From: Biomphalaria glabrata
Lineage: Eukaryota; Mollusca; Gastropoda; Planorbidae
DNA length: 64,000 nucleotides
Direction: 5' to 3'
Assembly: GCF_947242115.1 (NCBI RefSeq)
Contig: NC_074720.1
Span: 45,248,771-45,312,770, forward strand
In this document: positions 56,168 to 64,000 of the stretch, piece after piece
Numbering within the stretch: the first letter of the stretch is position 1
Layout: each line of letters opens with the position of its first letter
The notes under the pieces: generated by a model
Told to the model about the DNA's origin: nothing
What the model saw: only the letters and a program-made list of their open reading frames with translations
The model's database searches: none
Made by a program: the position numbers and the translations under genes

Positions 56168-57568
56168 CAGTGATTCCCAAAGTGGTCTATATAGACCCCC
56201 AGGGGTCTACGAAGACCTCCAGGGGGTCCATGAAAGTGAAAAAGTAAATTGGGGGTCTATGAGATGTCCATGGGGGTCTACGGTGGTGGATTTCATTTAA
56301 GCAGGCCATGACTTTAATGTTCACACTCCATTAATGTAACTATTTCAAGCACGTATAAATAATTTGTAATTTAGTTCTAAATATTTGTCCTGCTATTGAA
56401 ATGTAAAAATTGTTGTATTTAATTTCAATACTTATCTAAATAGTTACTTTTGTCTACATGTAACTAATGTTTAACAAAAAGAAATCTAGATTTTACATCA
56501 TAGATTATTTATTTCCTTGGTTAAATAAGCGGTTGTCTAAGTGCCTTTTTATGACCATATGAAACCAATAACACTGAAGGATTATTTGAGACGATGCTAC
56601 CCTCGTAAAAAAATAAAGGTGATAAAAAATTTCAAAAATAAAGTTCAGAATAAACCAACACAAGCTTTCTTCAACATTATATAGAAAAGATTTGTGAGTG
56701 TTTTATAAGATCTCTTTACCTATTGTCAAATATGGAAAACACTATAGATAAAACATTGATTTTACCAGCCATTGAAGTAGTTTTAAAAACTGTTTTACAT
56801 AAACGTAAATCTGTTATCATGCAACAAATTTCTTTAAGAAACACTATAGTTCAAGGGCACATCGGTGGGATGAGCATTAAAGCTGCAAACTGCCTAATGG
56901 TCTTCTGCTCCATTTTTATCCACAGGGCTGACCCACGAAACCTTTCCCATGTTTGGGTATAGCTGCAAAGCAGCAGATTATTGAATTCTTTTTTCCTTTG
57001 GCTTGGTGGGCTGCAAGCCAAGGCTAATGAGTCCCTCCTGCCAAAGCTTACCGATTTAGGCGCCAGTAACTCATCTTTAACCCTTCTCATGTTAGTGAAA
57101 ACAGCTCCGCGGGCCCAATATTTGAGCCAGATGTGAAAAATCAAGAAACACACTAGAAACTGCTCTTTTCGAAAACATTTTAAAATGATATTTAAGGCAA
57201 ATTGATTAATTAATTAATATTTAATGTTTGAAGGACTACGTCATAGAACAAAAAATTTCTATATGAAACATAATAACCGTAATAACGAATGATGAACAAG
57301 CAAAAAAAAAACATCTCTAGTGTGTTTGGTGATTCCAGCAATACATATTTTTTTTTTTTTTTGGTTTAAATTTTATCAGTCAAAAAAGATAGATCTCTGC
57401 AACTTTTGAAATTACTTTTTCACTCTTCGACTCAATACAGTTATAAATTAGTTTTAAAAATGAGTTTATGAATCTGCAAAAATTGCAAAACAAGTTAAGC
57501 AGGGGGTCTACCGAAAACCAGAAAACATGGCAAGGGGTCTACGAGACAAAAAAGTTTGGGAACCACTG
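56168..57568 (+). mobile_element. hAT element with ZBED-like transposase remnant
   Basis: Ends CAGTGATTCCCAAAGTGG (left) and, reverse-complemented, CAGTGGTTCCCAAACTTT (right) are hAT-type termini. AGTTAGAT at 56158-56165 and 57569-57576 fits an 8-bp target duplication, with two extra T on the left. Inside, 56580-56865 reads like a ZBED5/SCAND3-type hAT transposase N-terminal part: LKDYLRRCYPRKK, PTQAFF, then ENTIDKTLILPAIEVV. There are stops between these blocks. A copy of the 27.3-kb repeat module has inserted at about 56850-57150. The element is dead and missing its catalytic region. Confidence 0.75.
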
Positions 57569-57576
57569 AGTTAGAT

Positions 57577-58340
57577 AGTTGGTTTTATCAGTTTGTGTAG
57601 ATAGTTGGTTTTATCAGTTTGTGTTAGATAGTTGGTTTGGTTAGTTTATTGGTGTTTGGTAGGGGCGTAGATTTAGAGGGTTTTAGTTAGTTTCTGGGTT
57701 CAGTTGTAGTGGTTAGTATATATATATTATATTTTATTATTGATTTATTTTTCATGTAAATAAAATATCGTTTAATTTTAGTATTTCAAGTAAAGTTTTT
57801 GTTCTTGCTTTCTTTTAGTTAGTTTAGTGTAGTCTAGTTGTCTGGTTACTTAGGCGACTCTAGCCCCTTGGTCGCAGACCGAGGTGCACAGATTGAGCCC
57901 ACCCAGTAGCGCTAACATCTGTCTACTGTTATAAAATTTAATGTTGAGCAGAGAGAAAAGGTCTCTCTCGCGCCTCCTGACCTGCTCACATGTTAATTCA
58001 CAGGACATCACAAACACATAATAACAATATGTCTTGAGCATAGGTTGTAGGAGGGGGGCGGGGACTTGGTTAGAAAATTCTCTTCTTTTCAATGTCAACA
58101 TTCCTTCTCAGGCTAGTCTTTAACAGTGCACTCCTACTGCACTACTTGAATGGTGGTGTGCATGGCAGGGTTATAACTATATATAGATAATAATAAATAA
58201 AACATGATGATTGTTATTCTATACTGATTTATTTTCTTGCAAAAACAAAATAATTTTTTATAATAATAATAATAAAAGTCATGTGACCTTCACATTCCAA
58301 TATTGTTTGCATAGTTTAAATTTGTTTAATTTTTTTTTCC
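57577..58340. other. No gene; short tandem repeat
   Basis: GATAGTTGGTTTTATCAGTT plus TGTGTA occurs about three times at 57574-57640. The remainder, up to the PHM exon, has no recognised feature. Confidence 0.45.
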
Positions 58341-58346
58341 CTATAG

Positions 58347-58401
58347 CCTGATGCCTACTTATGAACAGCTTATCCTGTTGAAGATGAGGAATATTATATT
58401 T
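58347..58401 (+). pseudogene. PHM: PHM exon 1 (seen), with TGA at a conserved cysteine
   Basis: After CCCTATAG the frame reads PDAYL, TGA (58362-58364), then TAYPVEDEEYYI, ending at T|GTAAGT in phase 1. PHM proteins have (S/P)xTYxC followed by ~12 residues and a short beta strand. The fly protein has ETYLCT here, so TGA sits exactly on the cysteine that forms the first disulfide of the catalytic core. PHM oxidises the C-terminal glycine of peptide hormones in secretory granules. Loss of this codon would end translation early. Selenocysteine could be imagined, but the missing exons in the same locus favour plain decay. Confidence 0.65.
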
Positions 58402-58599
58402 GTAAGTCAGTCACACTTTTACTTTGTGTTGACAATGTTAATATATTACTGTAATATGCATGTCTGACTCATTCTAAGACAGGAGATCCAAACAGATCTT
58501 ATAGCTCACTGTCTCTCTTTTGAATTTGCAAGTGTTATTCTGAGAAATGCTTATCTCAATTCAGTTGAAGGAACAAGTTGAAGTTGAAGAATCCAATGC

Positions 58600-58930
58600 A
58601 TTTTATGTGTAAATTTAGTCATGAATGTTAATCAATGGCTTAAACTCTGCCAAGTCATTGGTTTTCCTGGCTGATTCATGCAGCCCATTCCATTCTCTAA
58701 TGGCACTAGGAAGAAGAAGCACTTTTACAAATTTGTTACTACATCCTAAATAGCTTGTATCAACCAAGTCCAGCACCTGTCATGCTAATATAACTTAAAC
58801 TGTTGTAAAGAATACCATAGTTAGTTCTTAAGTTTTATAGAGTCCTCTCAGGATTTTCCCTCAATCTCTTGTGGCTTGAAACTGCTGCAGCTTGTTTGGA
58901 ATTGGGAGTACTAGATAAATATTCAATGGC
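58600..58930 (-). mobile_element. CR1/L2-like LINE 3' end, minus strand
   Basis: Shares TCTGCCAAGTCATTGGTTTT, GCAGCCCATTCCATTCTCTA and GGCACTAGGAAGAAGAAGCA with other copies. It lies in the intron between the first two recognised PHM exons. Confidence 0.65.
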
Positions 58931-59136
58931 TACAAATGCTAAAAGTTCACATAACTAAAAGATTGTTTATTGATGTTACTACTCAACTACTTTGTATTGT
59001 GTTTGAATGTCACTTACTTTCTGTCTCATGAAATACTGCATTCTTCCTTAATCTTTGGACTTATTATTATAATTACCTTCTATCTACTTAATATAGCCTG
59101 TAGTGTTGTGACTTTGACTCTTAATATTTTATGTAG

Positions 59137-59188
59137 ATTCTGAGCCTACTGATCATTCAAGTCTTAAGATATACACCACATTTCAGAA
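59137..59188 (+). pseudogene. PHM: PHM exon 2 (seen)
   Basis: Between an ATGTAG acceptor and AGAA|GTAAGT. Reads SEPTDHSSLKIYTTFQ in phase 1 to 2. It corresponds to the strand just before PQxxAGxxLL in PHM (KDCSGVSVHLTRV in mammals). The roughly 100 residues that should precede it, with the copper-A ligands (HHM and HYxD), are not found between 58402 and 59136, although intron phases would allow direct splicing from the previous exon. Confidence 0.6.
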
Positions 59189-59290
59189 GTAAGTTTTTAA
59201 ACCCTTACTCTTGTATTTTAATTTGTGTAATCATTTCTATTGAAGTGTCAACACTCTTATTACAACCGTTCTTTCTGCTCCAACTTCTAG

Positions 59291-59358
59291 GCCTCAGTTT
59301 GTGGCTGGAATATTTCTTTTGGCTAGTTACCGGTTTCAAATTCCACCCCAAGTGTCAT
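59291..59358 (+). pseudogene. PHM: PHM exon 3 (seen)
   Basis: After TTCTAG it reads PQFVAGIFLLASYRFQIPPQVS, ending T|GTAAGT in phase 1. Mammalian PHM has PQPLIAGMYLMMSVDTVIPPGEK at this point, so this is a clear match. No stop inside. Confidence 0.8.
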
Positions 59359-59655
59359 GTAAGTATTGACATTTAATGGTAACAATGTAACAGTTCAACA
59401 GACATGCACATTATAAGAGAACCATGTAAGAGAAGTATGTAATAGCTCTGTAAGAGAGATATATGATTAAGTGTTAGAGAAGTATGTGATAGCACTGTAT
59501 TAGAGATATGTCTATGATTAAATGTAAGGGAAGTAATCATAATTTTCAAAATTATTTATTGACCATAAAATGTAAGAGCCCTAATGTCTGGTCTTTTGGA
59601 ATTGTTGAGAAATGTAAACTGTTTGCTATTCTTTGTATATTATAGCATATTGTAG

Positions 59656-59738
59656 CATATCCTGTAGATATCAGCTGTACATTCCAAAAAGAGAAAAGTA
59701 TATTCCCCTTTGCATATAGAACACATGCTCATAAACAT
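59656..59738 (+). pseudogene. PHM: PHM exon 4 (seen), copper-B histidines, donor not visible
   Basis: From the TTGTAG acceptor the frame reads YPVDISCTFQKEKSIFPFAY, then RTHAHKH. The H-x-H pair corresponds to the two copper-B histidines (HTHH in mammals), and the cysteine of DISC matches a disulfide cysteine. Spacing from IPPQVS to DISC is the same as in rat PHM. After the last histidine the sequence is ATAATTTTTT and then a T run of about 28 bases, without a GT donor at the expected place. Either the donor was destroyed or the homopolymer is misassembled. Confidence 0.7.
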
Positions 59739-59746
59739 AATTTTTT

Positions 59747-59784
<38 letters not shown>

Positions 59785-59851
59785 TAAAACAATTAAACTC
59801 CAAAATAAAAAATGTTTCTTTAAACTTAAATATTTTTATTTTTAAACTTAG

Positions 59852-59925
59852 GCAAAGTTATCACAGGCTATCAATACAATGGGACTTATCATGAAATAGG
59901 CAAAGGGAATCCCCAATGGCCACAA
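59852..59925 (+). pseudogene. PHM: PHM exon 5 (seen)
   Basis: From CTTAG it reads [19 protein letters not shown], then PQWPQ, ending CAA|GTGAGT in phase 0. Mammalian PHM reads GKVVSGYRVRNGQWTLIGRQ, then NPQLPQ. No stop inside. The next family exon (AFYPVE ... to THIG) is expected after this point but is not recognised before 62946. Confidence 0.8.
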
Positions 59926-60026
59926 GTGAGTTAGTTCTAATATTGACACTACTAGTGACACCAGCATTAGTTTGATTTATTTTCTGCAAGTGTAAACTTA
60001 CAAAAGTCTGCAAGTGTAAACTTACA

Positions 60027-61030
60027 GCGGTGTCATACAGCCAACCGGCATCTTATACCATTTCTTTGCAGATGACTCACAGTTATATGATTCATCAGTA
60101 CCCTCAGAGGTGTCGCATCTGGCAGAGAAAATCAGTGGTACCGTTGCAAGGGTGAGCGATTGGATGGTTGAAAATAAACTCAAGATGAACGAAGACAAGA
60201 CAGAAATAATTAAGATTGGCACTAGGAACAATGTCTCAAAAGTTGAAAGCACAGATTCTCTCTTTATCATGAACTGCCATGTTCCTTTTGTCCATGTAGT
60301 GCAGAATCTTGGGAGTTTTCTTCTACTCAACACTATCTTTCGACCCACACATAAGTCAGCTCTGCAAAGGTCTTTATCTGCAGCTGCACAGATTAGGCCA
60401 GATCCGACCATATTTAACAACGGAGTCAACAAAAACGCTAGCTGTGGCATTCATACTCTCCCGCCTGGACTACTGCAACGCCATGCTAGCAGGTATACCT
60501 GATGACAAAATAGCCAAGCTGCAATGTATACAGAACAACGCCACTAGAATAGTCCTTAAAAAAAACTAGACAAGATTCTACTACTACACTCTTGCGCACG
60601 CTCCATTGGCTTCCAGTGAAAGCGAGAATCGATTACAATGTCGCCACACTTTGTCATCAGTATATATATAACGATGAGATGCCCTTGTACCTTAGCGAAC
60701 TGATTACTCCATATGTCCCCCAGAGAGCCCTGTGCTCAATGGACTCAACGCTTTTAATAGTGCCACGTTTCTCCCTCAAAAGCTACGGTCTGCGGGCTTT
60801 TTCAGGGCACGGACCAAAGGTTTGGAACTCACTCCCCATTGATCTCAGACAGACAACATGCTACACCACTTTTAAGAAGAACATTAAGACCTATATGTTT
60901 AAAACTTTTTTAGATTAACTGTCATTTTAGCTGTCATGTTTGTGTTTGTAATCTTATTACAGCGCCTTGGGCCTACATTTTGTTTGTTAACAGCACTTTA
61001 TAAATAAAATTATTATTATTATTATCATTA
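60027..61030 (+). mobile_element. 5'-truncated LINE (L2/CR1-like) in PHM intron
   Basis: The + strand encodes the second half of a reverse transcriptase in shifting frames. FADDSQLYDSS (FADD catalytic motif) is near 60065, then VSDWMVENKLKMNEDKTEI, FILSRLDYCNAMLAGIPD and LRTLHWLPVKARIDYNVA-like. From 60592, LYLSELITPYVPQRAL, APKVWNSLPIDLRQ-like and FKKNIKTYMFKTFLD lead to the stop. A 3' UTR ends in ATT repeats. At least three frame changes. A 24-bp direct repeat (TCTGCAAGTGTAAACTTACA) borders its left side at 59983-60026. A 90-bp relative is at 30487. Confidence 0.8.
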
Positions 61031-61039
61031 TTGAATAGC

Positions 61040-61595
61040 TTTGGTTCTAAGAAAGATCATTATGGCTGAAGAAGCTACTCTTACTTCTTTACCTAGTACA
61101 TGAGGTTGAATTACTTTCTAGTCATAAATCTTAAAATACAAAGTTGCTTTTTTTTTTTTAAATATTCAACAAAAACCACTAAAAAAAATTGGATACTAAA
61201 AACAAAAAAATGAATCCACATATTAATTTGCTGCTTTTTTTTTTTTTGCAATAGCAGTTTTTTAGGTTATTTAACAAAAAATTATTGTTTAAAAAGTTTT
61301 CCTTTTTAGATCAATTTTTACATCTAAGCCTCATGTATTTAAAGAGGAGTTTCATTAGTCTACATTCTATTGGCCCACAATGATACTTCTTTAAAAATAA
61401 AGTTATCACATGTTTACAAATATAAATCCAAACCCTTTGAACAGTTTTAGTCTTAGTGGGAACTCCACAAATTTCTCTATTTTACTATTCCATTTTTCAA
61501 CCAGTCTAAATTGATTCCATATCTGATAGTCTCAAAACATCTGGTAAAGAAAAGAAATAATGAGGATAAAACTCTTTCAGTTTTAAACCTTAAGT
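61040..61595. other. No gene seen (PHM intron)
   Basis: AT-rich with several T and A runs. I looked here for the missing PHM exon (GDxxAxRCxF, THIG) and did not find it. Confidence 0.45.
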
Positions 61596-61605
61596 AAACA
61601 CTTTT

Positions 61606-62822
61606 GGTCTAAGGATAATGACAGGAGCAATCAAAACAACACCCATAAGATGGAGGAAACCGCTGCCCTGATTTCTCTGGATGAAAGAAGAGAAATTAAA
61701 ATTCTTTCCCAATTCACTAAATTGGAAACCTTGGAGAGGCACCCACTCAGAACAAAAATCCACAAAACTGGCACAAAAAACCGTCTCAAAAGGACCAATT
61801 TCATACAGGAATCTCTAAACCTAAAAAAGAAACACCAACTTGAAAAAATTACTCTGGAATCCTCGATACACTATAATGAATCTCCACCCTGGGACGAAAG
61901 CCCTCTTCCTACTATAAGGGACCATATTGAAAACATAAAAAGAAAATCTGATTACAGACCAACAGAGCTCAAGGAAATAGTGAACTGTTTTCTACATACC
62001 AATTACCCTAGCAATCAGTGGATCAGAGTTTACACGGATGGCTCATCCCATAAAGCCACCACACATGGAGGAGCTGGAATACTTATCGAATGGCCAGATG
62101 GAGGAAAACTAGAAAAATCCATTGCAACTGGAGAGCTCTCTGACAGTCACAGAGCAGAAAGGGAAGCACTAGCACTAGCTGCTAGCAAATCATCCAAGTT
62201 CCCCTCACAGTCAGATTGTCTTTCTAACAGACACGAAAACAACCCTCCAAAGCTTGCAAAACTCTGATTCCCCTTATATTAAAAACCTCAGAACAGCACT
62301 TATAAAGCTCAACAACAACAGCAAAATACAACTAGCAGGAAATGAGAAGGCTGACACACTCGCCAAGAGTGGGAGAACAAACTCACAAGTAAACTCTGCA
62401 CTCTATCCAGAAGAAATGAAGAAATTAATTGTACATAAAATAAATGAGAAATGGACGAGCTCTCATCCAAATCACAAGAAAGATGACGCTTACTATAAGC
62501 TATCCCGACAAGACCAACGTCTAATCTTTCGACTCAGGACCGGACACAACAGAATGCGACAACACATGTTCCGGAAGCTCAAAATTGGAACCAGTGAAAT
62601 CTGCCCATGTGGAGTATCACCAGAAAATGCTGACCACGTCCTCCAAAACTGCTCTCTCTACCAAGAGGCCCGTATAAGACATTGGCCCCAAATCACCCCA
62701 ATAGAAAGAAAACTATATGGAGAGCTCCCTGATTTGGAAACCACTGCGCAGTTCATCTCATGTATTGGTCTAGTCATATGAACACTCCAACATAACAATG
62801 AGAATGATGAAGAAGAAGAAGA
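61606..62822 (+). mobile_element. 5'-truncated copy of the I-group-like LINE with 10-bp target duplication
   Basis: AAACACTTTT flanks at 61596-61605 and 62823-62832. Homology to the 17-21 kb element starts with GGATAATGACAGGAGC at 61613 and runs to a GAAGAAGAAGAA tail. The frames at 61650-62267 and 62254-62781 carry the end of the RT region, the RNase H domain (RVYTDGSSHKATTHGGAG) and the C-terminal CPCGVSPENADHVLQNCS. Relative to the full copy it has an indel near 62190-62270, a deletion before QLAGNEKAD, and TTA where the other has TGA. Confidence 0.85.
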
Positions 62823-62890
62823 AAACACTTTTTTTTTTCTCAATTGTATTATTGTTGATTTTCAAAACATTTTTTTCTTTTAATCTTGTA

Positions 62891-62967
62891 CAGGTCAACA
62901 GGAAATGATGAGTTGTTCACTTACTGATGATAATTTCTGATGCAGGTCAACAGGCAATGATGAGATG
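62891..62967 (+). repeat. Duplicated splice acceptor and exon start
   Basis: CAGGTCAACAGGAAATGATG (62891) is repeated 52 bp later as CAGGTCAACAGGCAATGATG (62943). Only the second continues into the DEMC exon. The first leads to a stop within a few codons. Confidence 0.7.
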
Positions 62968-63169
62968 TGCAATTATTACATCATGTTCTACACAAATAGT
63001 TCTGTAGCTGACTCATCAGAAGATTGTAAATTCAATGAACTTACACCACTGACAGGAGATAACTTTCCCAAAGATGTTAGTGTTCCACTTCCACCCAATC
63101 CAGCTCTTGAAGAAGCAGCCATAGGATCTCACAACCATCCAGGAGTAAATCCCCCAGAACAAAACAATG
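62946..63169 (+). pseudogene. PHM: PHM exon with copper-B methionine (DEMC)
   Basis: From GATGCAG the frame reads STGNDEMCNYYIMFYTNSS, ending AATG|GTCAGT. DEMCNxYIMxY is the signature of PHM, and its Met is the third copper-B ligand. Downstream residues (DCKFNELTPL, then KDVSVPLPPNPALEE) match the end of the PHM core, where mammals have a later cysteine and a proline-rich linker. No stop inside. The entry phase (2) does not fit the 59925 donor (phase 0), confirming at least one missing exon. It could be a working exon of a gene whose missing exon was overlooked, but the TGA in the first exon speaks against that. Confidence 0.75.
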
Positions 63170-63274
63170 GTCAGTTGGATTTTATTGATTAATATCTTAG
63201 CAGTGTCTGCTTGAATCCCAACTGAGCTTTGTGTTTGCTGACTGCCTAAAGGAAGCATGAAAACTTCCATAATA

Positions 63275-63385
63275 CCTTCTCTCTCTCTCTCCCCCCCCCC
63301 CCCCCTTTTGTCCATACAAGAAATTTGACAGTAGTGCACTAAGCATGCTTTGCAAGCACTATATAAAGGCAATTTATAAAAGAAT
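63275..63385 (+). mobile_element. SINE (family A) 3' fragment
   Basis: A C tract, GTCCATACAAGAAATTTGAC and then AGCATGC...GCACTATATAAAGGC parallel the 3' half of the SINE at 7512. The tRNA-like head is missing, and a TC repeat precedes it. Confidence 0.55.
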
Positions 63386-63389
63386 GAAG

Positions 63390-64000
63390 CTTTCTCCTTT
63401 AAGAAAAGATGAACTTGATGTAATTTATTTGCACACAAAGACCTTGGAGTTGAGTCTTCTTCTCGAGAAGCAGAATACATTGGAGACATTAAGAGGATTC
63501 TTTCAATGGCATAGCTCAGTAAAAGAGACTTACTGAAAGGCTTATTGACTTCTTAATATTTTGAGCAATTTTCTAGATATTTAAAATACCAACACTCTTA
63601 CAAAAATAACAACACTCTTTAATACAAATAATACAAATAATAATACAAACAAAAATGTACAATTAATCAACAGAACTTTGTTTTCAACAATGTTTATACA
63701 AAAATGGACATGATCTTAAACCACTAATAATTTTGTGTTTCATTACTGTTTAATTATTTTTTTGTTTTCTTTTTGGCTCAAATTTATCTACTAGTATTAA
63801 TACTTTGATGTCTTTTTCTCTCCTAGTTAGTCTACCTTTATTTGTCTTTAAAGAAATATTTCTCTTTTATAAATATAAATCCCCCTACTGGAACATAGTT
63901 GGCTTTCTAAGTGGTGGACATTATTAAATGGCATTTTTTTTTTTCCTTGAGACTTCCATAAACTATTCATAAAAACTAAACATCAAAAAGTCTATTGATG
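63390..64000. other. No gene seen
   Basis: AT-rich sequence to the window end. No further PHM or lyase (PAL) exon is recognised. Confidence 0.4.

Noticed and set aside
58362-58364. Selenocysteine codon in PHM as the main explanation
   Set aside because: Missing copper-A exons, a lost donor and a missing later exon in the same locus make ordinary decay the simpler reading. No SECIS structure was identified.

Overview
The window reads as an AT-rich invertebrate nuclear genome, most likely a gastropod and plausibly a freshwater pulmonate snail. That is an inference from spliced animal-type exons, tracts made of AGATCT/TCTAGA words, tRNA-derived SINEs, and many LINE families beside Ty3/gypsy elements. 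There are no prokaryotic operons, no CRISPR array and no recognisable rRNA or tRNA gene. No intact host gene is visible. Host coding sequence survives only as short exons on the + strand from three neuronal gene families.

Host genes. A Slo2/KCNT sodium-activated potassium channel is represented by a pore/S6 exon at 8.15-8.34 kb, which carries an in-frame TGA, and by a C-terminal exon at 22.57-22.75 kb, which has a reading-frame switch. A TRPC-type channel C-terminal exon lies at 28.04-28.20 kb, with two weaker candidates at 30.16 and 30.32 kb. Peptidylglycine alpha-hydroxylating monooxygenase (PHM) exons lie at 58.35-63.17 kb. They keep the CuB ligands (H-x-H and the Met of DEMC), but a TGA replaces a conserved cysteine codon, the copper-A exons are not seen, and one further exon is missing where two LINEs have landed. 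All three look like partial or decayed copies.

Mobile elements fill most of the rest. 0.7-2.0 kb: an L2/CR1-like LINE with an inverted 5' part. 3.8-5.95 kb: an RTE-like LINE relic. 9.9-11.1 kb: a LINE with a C-terminal C2H2 finger. 13.1-16.9 kb: a decayed RNase H-bearing LINE. 17.08-21.36 kb: a nearly intact 4.3-kb relative with a 12-bp target duplication and one in-frame TGA. 31.17-35.50 kb: a full-length RTE-like LINE with a 13-bp target duplication, itself hit by another LINE with a 14-bp duplication. 36.40-47.70 kb: an old minus-strand Ty3/gypsy element into which a young element with matching LTRs (37.98-46.11 kb) has inserted. 60.0-62.8 kb: two LINE insertions inside the PHM locus. Short non-autonomous DNA elements lie at 0.28 kb (TTAA duplication), 24.87 kb (TA duplication) and 56.17 kb (hAT). 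SINEs of at least three tRNA-like families are scattered throughout, and minisatellites lie at 23.6, 26.7 and 36.9 kb.

The most distinctive object is the young LTR element. Its single 1499-codon gag-pol frame has integrase upstream of reverse transcriptase and RNase H. This is the copia-like order known in Ty3/gypsy from the Gmr1 group. Its two 370-bp LTRs look identical, so the insertion is recent.
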